From: Pseudomonadota bacterium
GTDB lineage: Bacteria; Pseudomonadota; Alphaproteobacteria; Rhizobiales; Hyphomicrobiaceae
DNA: 64,000 nucleotides
Reading direction: 5' to 3'
Assembly: GCA_023423275.1 (NCBI GenBank)
Contig: JAFAFW010000075.1
Coordinates: forward strand, 1 to 64,000
Shown here: piece after piece, positions 59,572 to 64,000 of the stretch
How the letters are laid out: each line of letters begins with the position of its first letter
Position numbering within the stretch: the stretch's first letter is position 1
Position numbers and translations under genes: made by a program
The notes under the pieces: generated by a model
Told to the model about the DNA's origin: nothing
Seen by the model: only the letters and a program-made list of their open reading frames with translations
Databases searched by the model: none

Positions 59572-59602
59572 TGCGTGGCGCCCGCAACCTCTGCGCCACG
59601 CA
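59572..59602. terminator. Hairpin after the first secreted Cys protein
   Basis: TGCGTGGCGC (59572-59581) pairs perfectly with GCGCCACGCA (59593-59602), then TCACTTTCC. Probably ends the preceding transcript. Confidence 0.6.
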
Positions 59603-59803
59603 TCACTTTCCGATGAAAGTTCAGGCGGGCATTCCGCTGCTTTCGAGAAAAAACTCACCTCCTGTCAAACGCGCGTGGCGCGCCGGCAACGTTGGTTCCA
59701 AATCCGGCTGCCAACCCCTCCCGGATCGCTTTTCCTTCTTAACCATATCGCCGTCTCCTGAGCATAGTGAGCCGCTTTTGGGTCACTGCTGAGGAGGCAT
59801 GAT

Positions 59804-60067
59804 ATGAAGAAGTTGCATGTAGCGGCTGCGAGTTGTGCCGCGTTTTTGGGTCTCGCTCTCGTCCCCACCCTCGCCAACGCAAAATGCGTTCTCGCGGGCG
59901 GCACGGCAACTGGTCTGACGCCTGAGGTTTCCAAGACCCTGGCGACTGCCGCGCTCGGTCAGTCGATCACGAGCTTCGGCGGCAAGGCCCGCGGCAAGGT
60001 CATGATGAAGTGCGACGCAAACCCGCTTCTGACGACTTGCACGGCCAAGCAGCGCGCCTGCAAATAA
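59804..60067 (+). CDS. Small secreted cysteine-containing protein, paralogue
   Basis: The 87-residue protein has a signal peptide (residues 1-26, TLANAK) and a mature part of about 60 residues with Cys in AKCVLAG, MKCDA, TTCTA and RACK. The layout repeats that of the protein at 59252 (Cys start, GTATGLTPE, Cys-x-x-x-x-x-x-Cys end), so the two look like tandem paralogues. GAGGAGGCATGAT gives a good ribosome site. Function unknown; four cysteines could make two disulfides. Confidence 0.75.
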   Translation: MKKLHVAAASCAAFLGLALVPTLANAKCVLAGGTATGLTPEVSKTLATAALGQSITSFGGKARGKVMMKCDANPLLTTCTAKQRACK

Positions 60068-60092
60068 GCCAGCGCTGACGGACGCTTGGGAC

Positions 60093-60126
60093 GGATCGGC
60101 CGCTTTCGGCGGTCGATTTGTTCTTT
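60093..60126 (+). terminator. Intrinsic terminator
   Basis: ATCGGCCGC pairs with GCGGTCGAT (one G-T pair) around a short loop at 60095-60117, then TTTGTTCTTT. Ends the transcript of the gene at 59804. Confidence 0.65.
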
Positions 60127-60294
60127 CTGGTTTCGAATGCCCCGGTCCCGGTACCCAACTGTCACGATAATGTGGCCGTCGCGCCGCAGCATTCATAAGA
60201 TCCTAACCTCATCACGTTGAGTTTGAACCTTCCGTTCACTTTTTTCGTTATTCTGGCGAATAGCGGATCAGATCACGGCGGAAAGGTGGTGCAT

Positions 60295-60645
60295 ATGACG
60301 CGCGTAACGCTCTTGAGCATGGCGATCGGCCTTGCAGCAGCGCTGAGCTTGCCATCTCCGGCGGATGCGGATGGTCAGCGCAAATATCAGTCCAAGTATC
60401 AGTCCTCGAAATACCGGAAAGGCCCAGCCGTGCGTGGCTACGTGCTGCGTCAGGGCGGTGGCTATTCGTACATCGCCGAGGATGTGATCAATACCTACGG
60501 CAACAACCGCACCCGGTACGGCAGCATGGACGTCTATCGCAACCCGATGCTGGACCGGCAATCGCAGTTCGGACCGTTCGACAACGGATTTTTCTTCGAT
60601 TCGGGCATCAATGCACGCGGTGGGGACTCGCCCTATCAGAACTGA
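60295..60645 (+). CDS. Secreted hypothetical protein
   Basis: The 116-residue protein has a signal peptide (residues 1-25, LPSPADADG) and a Tyr/Ser/Lys-rich part with the repeat KYQSKYQSSKYRKG, then GYSYIAEDVINTYGNNRTRYGSMDVYR and a glycine/phenylalanine-rich end. No cysteine. The tyrosine-rich repeat suggests an extracellular or outer-surface role, but I do not know the family. ATG 60295 follows GAAAGGTGG; the longer frame from 60217 lacks a signal-peptide start. Confidence 0.65.
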   Translation: MTRVTLLSMAIGLAAALSLPSPADADGQRKYQSKYQSSKYRKGPAVRGYVLRQGGGYSYIAEDVINTYGNNRTRYGSMDVYRNPMLDRQSQFGPFDNGFFFDSGINARGGDSPYQN

Positions 60646-60670
60646 CGCCCATCGTTTGAGCCTTCTGCAG

Positions 60671-60698
60671 CGCCCCGGTTCATCCATGAGCCGGGGCG
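60671..60698 (+). terminator. Intrinsic terminator
   Basis: CGCCCCGG (60671-60678) pairs with CCGGGGCG (60691-60698), with inner TCAT/ATGA also able to pair; TCTTGCGTT follows. Confidence 0.65.
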
Positions 60699-60840
60699 TC
60701 TTGCGTTCACCACCGACGCAGACGTGCCACGCGGTCGATACTTCCGGTTGAAGGATGCTCTTCCTCGCTGGCAACCCTGGCGCGCGGCCGCTATACCTCA
60801 CACTATTAACCATAGTCGGCTCGAATGAGGGGTTTGCCTG

Positions 60841-61158
60841 ATGCCGTCGCGTTTTCGACTGGCCGCACTCGCGGCGACCATGACTGCCATCGTTGGCCTG
60901 TCCGCTCCTGCCGATGCGGCGTGCACCCGACTGGGTTTCTCTGTAAACGACTATGGTAAGGATGGTCCGACCAAGGATGCCCTGAACCTCCTCGACAAAC
61001 ATATCGAGAAGTGGGCGGCCGAACGTGGCATCAAGAAGTACAAGGTCGGCAAGAAGGACGTGACTTGCGAGCTGTTCCTGGATTTCATTGTTTTCGATGA
61101 ACACACCTGCAAGGCAGAAGCAGATGTGTGCTGGTCAGGACCGCCCGCCAAGCCGTAA
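60841..61158 (+). CDS. Small secreted cysteine-containing protein, third member
   Basis: The 105-residue protein has a signal peptide (residues 1-28, SAPADAAC), a first mature Cys (ACTRLGF), lysine-rich helices (LLDKHIEKWAAERGIKKYKVGKKDVTC) and a C-terminal CKAEADVC. The final Cys-K-A-x-A-x-x-Cys is like the ends of the proteins at 59252 and 59804, so it is probably a distant relative. ATG 60841 has GAGGGG upstream. Function unknown. Confidence 0.75.
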   Translation: MPSRFRLAALAATMTAIVGLSAPADAACTRLGFSVNDYGKDGPTKDALNLLDKHIEKWAAERGIKKYKVGKKDVTCELFLDFIVFDEHTCKAEADVCWSGPPAKP

Positions 61159-61166
61159 ACCCATCG

Positions 61167-62081
61167 GTGCGGTCGCAAAGTTTTATCAATAACGCCTACG
61201 CGCTACTGGCAACCGGAGCTCTGTTCTGGTCCGGCAATCATGTGCTCGGCCGTGCGATTGCCGGCCATGTGCCGCCGGCCGGACTGAACGTGTTCCGATG
61301 GGTTCTCGTTGCCCTGATCCTGGCGCCGATCGTCAGGAGAACCTGGCGGCAGGACTGGCTGGAGATTTCCCGGCGTCCGGGCACGATGGTGTTCCTGGCG
61401 CTCACGGGCGGTGCGCTCTTCGGCACGTTGCAGTTCGTAGCTCTCGGCTACACCGCCGCCCTCAACGTCGCCGTCATGAACTCGGTCGCGCCGGCAATCA
61501 TCGTGCTGGCGAGCTTTCTCATCTTCGGCGACCGGCTCAGCATCTGGCAGCTCGTTGGTGTCATGCTGTCGTTACTTGGCGTCCTCGCCATCGTGACACG
61601 CGGAAGTCTGGCCCAGCTCGCCAGCCTGGATTTCAATGGCGGCGACCTGCTGGTGGTCTTCAATATGACGCTGTGGGCGATCTACAGCGCCTGCTTGCGC
61701 CTGCGGGCCAACATCAGTGGCTTCAGCTTTCTGTTCGCCCTGGCCGTGATTTCCGCGATTGCCAATGTCCCCTTCGCCGTTTGGGAACACGCCGCCGGCA
61801 TGCCTCTGCAGCTCACCTGGACTACCGTGCTGTCCATCGCCTATGCGGGCATATTCACGAGCTTCCTGGCGTATGCCGCCTGGAGCCGCGGGGTCGAACT
61901 GATCGGCGCATCACGCGCCAGCGCGTTCCTGCATCTGGTGCCGGTTTATGGGGTCATCCTGGCTTGGGCGTTCCTCGGCGAACGGCTGCAGTTCTTCCAC
62001 GTCGCCGGGCTCGTCCTGATCCTTGGAGGCGTGACACTCGTCGCCAAAAACCCGATCAATCAACGCGCGCCGCGCCAGTAG
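61167..62081 (+). CDS. EamA/DMT-family transporter
   Basis: The protein (304 residues from GTG 61167) is a drug/metabolite transporter with ten membrane helices in two EamA repeats (about residues 10-140 and 155-290). Typical marks: TGALFWSGNHVLGRAI near the N-terminus and FLAYAAWSRGVELIGASRASAFLHLVPVYGVILAW in the second repeat. It probably exports small metabolites or amino acids. A GTG at 61128 is also in frame but overlaps the preceding gene. Its last 22 bases overlap the convergent YbjQ-family gene. Confidence 0.87.
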   Translation: MRSQSFINNAYALLATGALFWSGNHVLGRAIAGHVPPAGLNVFRWVLVALILAPIVRRTWRQDWLEISRRPGTMVFLALTGGALFGTLQFVALGYTAALNVAVMNSVAPAIIVLASFLIFGDRLSIWQLVGVMLSLLGVLAIVTRGSLAQLASLDFNGGDLLVVFNMTLWAIYSACLRLRANISGFSFLFALAVISAIANVPFAVWEHAAGMPLQLTWTTVLSIAYAGIFTSFLAYAAWSRGVELIGASRASAFLHLVPVYGVILAWAFLGERLQFFHVAGLVLILGGVTLVAKNPINQRAPRQ

Positions 62082-62374
62082 CCCGTCCCGGTCACAACGA
62101 CTTCGACCGCACCCTGGGTGATCACAGGGTGGGAGATACGGACGGCCAGCACACCATCGTAGCCTTTCTCGCGGGCGCGTTCGGCCAGGTTTTCGAGAGC
62201 ACGCGTAATGGTCTTGTCGAGGAGCGCCTCGTAGCGGGTCATCTCTCCGCCGATGGTATTGGTGATGACCTCGCGCATATCGCGCAGGATGTTTGCTCCA
62301 CTCACGGCGCAGGCGTGCAGCAGATCGCCATGACGCACGGGCTCCTCGATCGTCTCTGTCGTCACCAGCCGCAT
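62060..62374 (-). CDS. YbjQ/UPF0145 family protein
   Basis: The 104-residue protein has the YbjQ plan: MRLVTTETIEEPV start, a pentamer-forming helix (RYEALLDKTITRALENLAERAREKGYDGVLAVRI) and the end VVVTGTGYW. YbjQ proteins form pentamers and may bind metals or other ligands; function unproven. A cysteine at HACAV is the only one. It lies 28 bases downstream of the large membrane protein gene on the same strand. Confidence 0.9.
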   Translation of the reverse strand: MRLVTTETIEEPVRHGDLLHACAVSGANILRDMREVITNTIGGEMTRYEALLDKTITRALENLAERAREKGYDGVLAVRISHPVITQGAVEVVVTGTGYWRGAR

Positions 62375-62402
62375 TGCATCTGCCCCTTGATCCGCCGCTC
62401 CG

Positions 62403-64000
62403 TCACGCCGCTGCCCTGCGCCGCCGCCCGAACACGATCCTCTTGAGGATCAGCAGGACAAGCAACGAGAGAACCGCCATCACCACCAGCAGCGCCGTAT
62501 GCTTCTCCCACAACAGGACCGGACTGACATTGCCATCGAATACATTGTCGAAATCCCTGACGACAACGGCCGGATTAGGCAGCAGCTCGGTGCGCAGCAT
62601 CATGGCGACGGCCGCATCCTGATCCCGGCTGGCGAGAACAGCATCGCGGACACGCGCTGACGCAAGAACCTGCATGCGAGTCGGGTTCTGTGCGACGGCG
62701 CGTAGCACACGCTGACTCGCCGTCGTCTTCAAACCGGTCAGATAGCGCGCCAGCGTATCGAGTTCAGGTTCTGCCAGACTGCGGGCGAGCATCTTGAGAT
62801 CGGCGTCGTCCAGTTCGAACAGGACATCGCGGGCATCACGCGAGATTCCCGCAAGCCGCACCGCCGCCAGCCGATCATCGAGCTTCAGAATGCGTGCCAG
62901 CGACGCCTTTGTGAAATCCTGAGGCTTGGCCCGCTTGTGCATTTCATAGGCAACGACCGAGCCAAGCTTATCACCGGCAAACGTGGTCCAGAGCAGCGCG
63001 GTATCGACGGATCGCGTCTCGCGCAATATCTCCATGCCTGGATCGGTCAGCGCGTTGATCGCGGTGTTGAGGGAACCATCCTGAAGCCGCTTCATGACGC
63101 CGGCGTCACCCTCCGTGACGCTGATGACGCCGACCAGTTCATCGATTTTGGCGAGCTGATCCGGTCTGGCGGCATCAACGAATGCCTTGAATCCGGCATT
63201 GCTTTCCGCCAGCTCCAGCACCTTGGCGTGCGCCCGGCGGAACTCGCGCCAGATCTCGACGATCCGGTCCGCGGTTTTCGTCGCCAGTTCGGCGACTTGC
63301 TCGCCAAGCTGCACCGATATGGTTCGCGCCAGTTCCTCCTGTACCTTTTGTTTCGTCGCCTTGGATTTCATTTCCTGGGAGATGATCGGCATGACGCCGG
63401 AACGCAGCTCCCACATGTCTTTCGCGATCAGCACGACGCCGATGCCGCCAGCCACGATCGACACCAATCTGCCAAGGACAGCGCCGACGATCCGGGTTCC
63501 GACGCGCGTTGCCATGTTCGAAAGCTGGCGTCGCACCAGGAGGATCACGGCGCCCGTCAGCCCTTCCCCGCTCTGTATCAGAACCGACGTGGGAGACACG
63601 GTTGCGCCGGCCGACGCGGGGTCGATCGCGAACTCCCTACCGGCATCGGTTGCGACGACGCGGGCCACCGTCGAACCGAACCGTGGACCAAGAAACGCCT
63701 GCACGCATTGCAGCGATGGCTCCGCGGCATCGACGGCTGCGACCTCGATATTGCGACCCACGCTCTTGCCGACGCCGATCGCCAGTTGCTCGATGGCCGT
63801 CTTCACGGCATCGGACCGATAGACGCGTTCGGTCACCGCCGTCGCAAGCGATTTGGCAGTTTCCTGATAGGCCAGGGACTGCAACAATTCTCCCCAGCTC
63901 GTTTCCTCGCGCACCTCGGCAACCGCAATATCGACCTGCTGGTCGAGCGTGTCGTCCATTCCGGCCCTGCGCCATTCCTCGGCCACAACGGCGTTGAAAT
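62403..64000 (-). CDS. Large hypothetical membrane protein (5' end cut by window)
   Basis: At least 531 residues are read, and the frame is still open at the window edge; a GTG at 63986 is a possible start, but GTT-type codons continue upstream. Features: helical N-terminal part, a membrane/hydrophobic hairpin at about residues 145-195 (RIVGAVLGRLVSIVAGGIGVVLIA), long helical region, a stretch with ARILKLDDRLAAVRLAGISRDARDVLFELDD repeated HEAT-like in style, and a C-terminal membrane helix (LLVVMAVLSLLVLLILKRIVFG) with a basic end. I do not recognise a family. Both ends at the membrane suggest an envelope-spanning scaffold. Confidence 0.6.
   Translation of the reverse strand, partial: FNAVVAEEWRRAGMDDTLDQQVDIAVAEVREETSWGELLQSLAYQETAKSLATAVTERVYRSDAVKTAIEQLAIGVGKSVGRNIEVAAVDAAEPSLQCVQAFLGPRFGSTVARVVATDAGREFAIDPASAGATVSPTSVLIQSGEGLTGAVILLVRRQLSNMATRVGTRIVGAVLGRLVSIVAGGIGVVLIAKDMWELRSGVMPIISQEMKSKATKQKVQEELARTISVQLGEQVAELATKTADRIVEIWREFRRAHAKVLELAESNAGFKAFVDAARPDQLAKIDELVGVISVTEGDAGVMKRLQDGSLNTAINALTDPGMEILRETRSVDTALLWTTFAGDKLGSVVAYEMHKRAKPQDFTKASLARILKLDDRLAAVRLAGISRDARDVLFELDDADLKMLARSLAEPELDTLARYLTGLKTTASQRVLRAVAQNPTRMQVLASARVRDAVLASRDQDAAVAMMLRTELLPNPAVVVRDFDNVFDGNVSPVLLWEKHTALLVVMAVLSLLVLLILKRIVFGRRRRAAA

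Noticed and set aside
1..64000. CRISPR arrays, insertion sequences, attachment sites
   Set aside because: No regularly spaced repeats, no transposase or integrase genes and no target-site duplications were noticed.

Overview
The window looks like chromosome of an alphaproteobacterium of the order Hyphomicrobiales (Rhizobiales). It is GC-rich and carries order-typical markers: a MucR/Ros regulator, a DnaA-domain-IV/DUF6456 gene pair, DUF1491, the DUF1214-DUF1254 pair and a complete PhyR-NepR-EcfG general stress response (GSR) core. Genus cannot be fixed from the sequence alone. No tRNA, rRNA, CRISPR array, transposase or phage module was seen.

Layout. 1-9.3 kb: a LacI-controlled catabolic cluster with a DapA-family lyase (partial), a CaiB-type CoA-transferase, a binding-protein ABC importer of the sugar type, a MaoC-like hydratase and two SDR dehydrogenases. 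9.3-21.2 kb: housekeeping and conserved alphaproteobacterial genes (DUF6456, DnaA-domain protein, MucR, MsrB, oligopeptidase B, SufE, peptidoglycan-binding protein, DUF1491, DUF1254/DUF1214, class A PBP, YcgN). 21.2-26.3 kb: an alpha/beta hydrolase-OsmC fusion and an overlapping three-glycosyltransferase operon. 26.4-34.1 kb: a peptide-type ABC importer operon (fused double ATPase, binding protein, two permeases) and an FAD amine oxidoreductase.

35.3-48.8 kb is the most interesting part: a general-stress-response island. It holds phyR, nepR and ecfG, plus many small membrane or disordered stress proteins (DUF1328, DUF883, DUF378, holin-family, KGG-repeat, DUF892, three tiny hydrophilic proteins), Hsp20, and a Ku-LigD end-joining operon. 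Reading both strands I found eight perfect matches to the EcfG promoter GGAAC-N16/17-CGTT in about 12 kb, nearly all in intergenic DNA at the right distance from a start codon, plus four one-mismatch sites. One perfect site has no gene behind it but is followed about 70 bases later by a strong intrinsic terminator. It therefore predicts an undescribed stress-induced small RNA of about 90 nt with a ten-C tract, comparable in logic to GsrN of Caulobacter. Two promoter pairs are divergent, so single intergenic regions fire stress genes both ways.

48.9-64 kb: a DevBCA-type ABC exporter, DUF2147, a carboxylesterase-like hydrolase, a class III aminotransferase coupled to a HAD phosphatase, an epimerase, rlmJ, a cold-shock protein, a cluster of small secreted cysteine-containing proteins, an EamA permease, a YbjQ-family protein and a large uncharacterised membrane protein cut by the window end.
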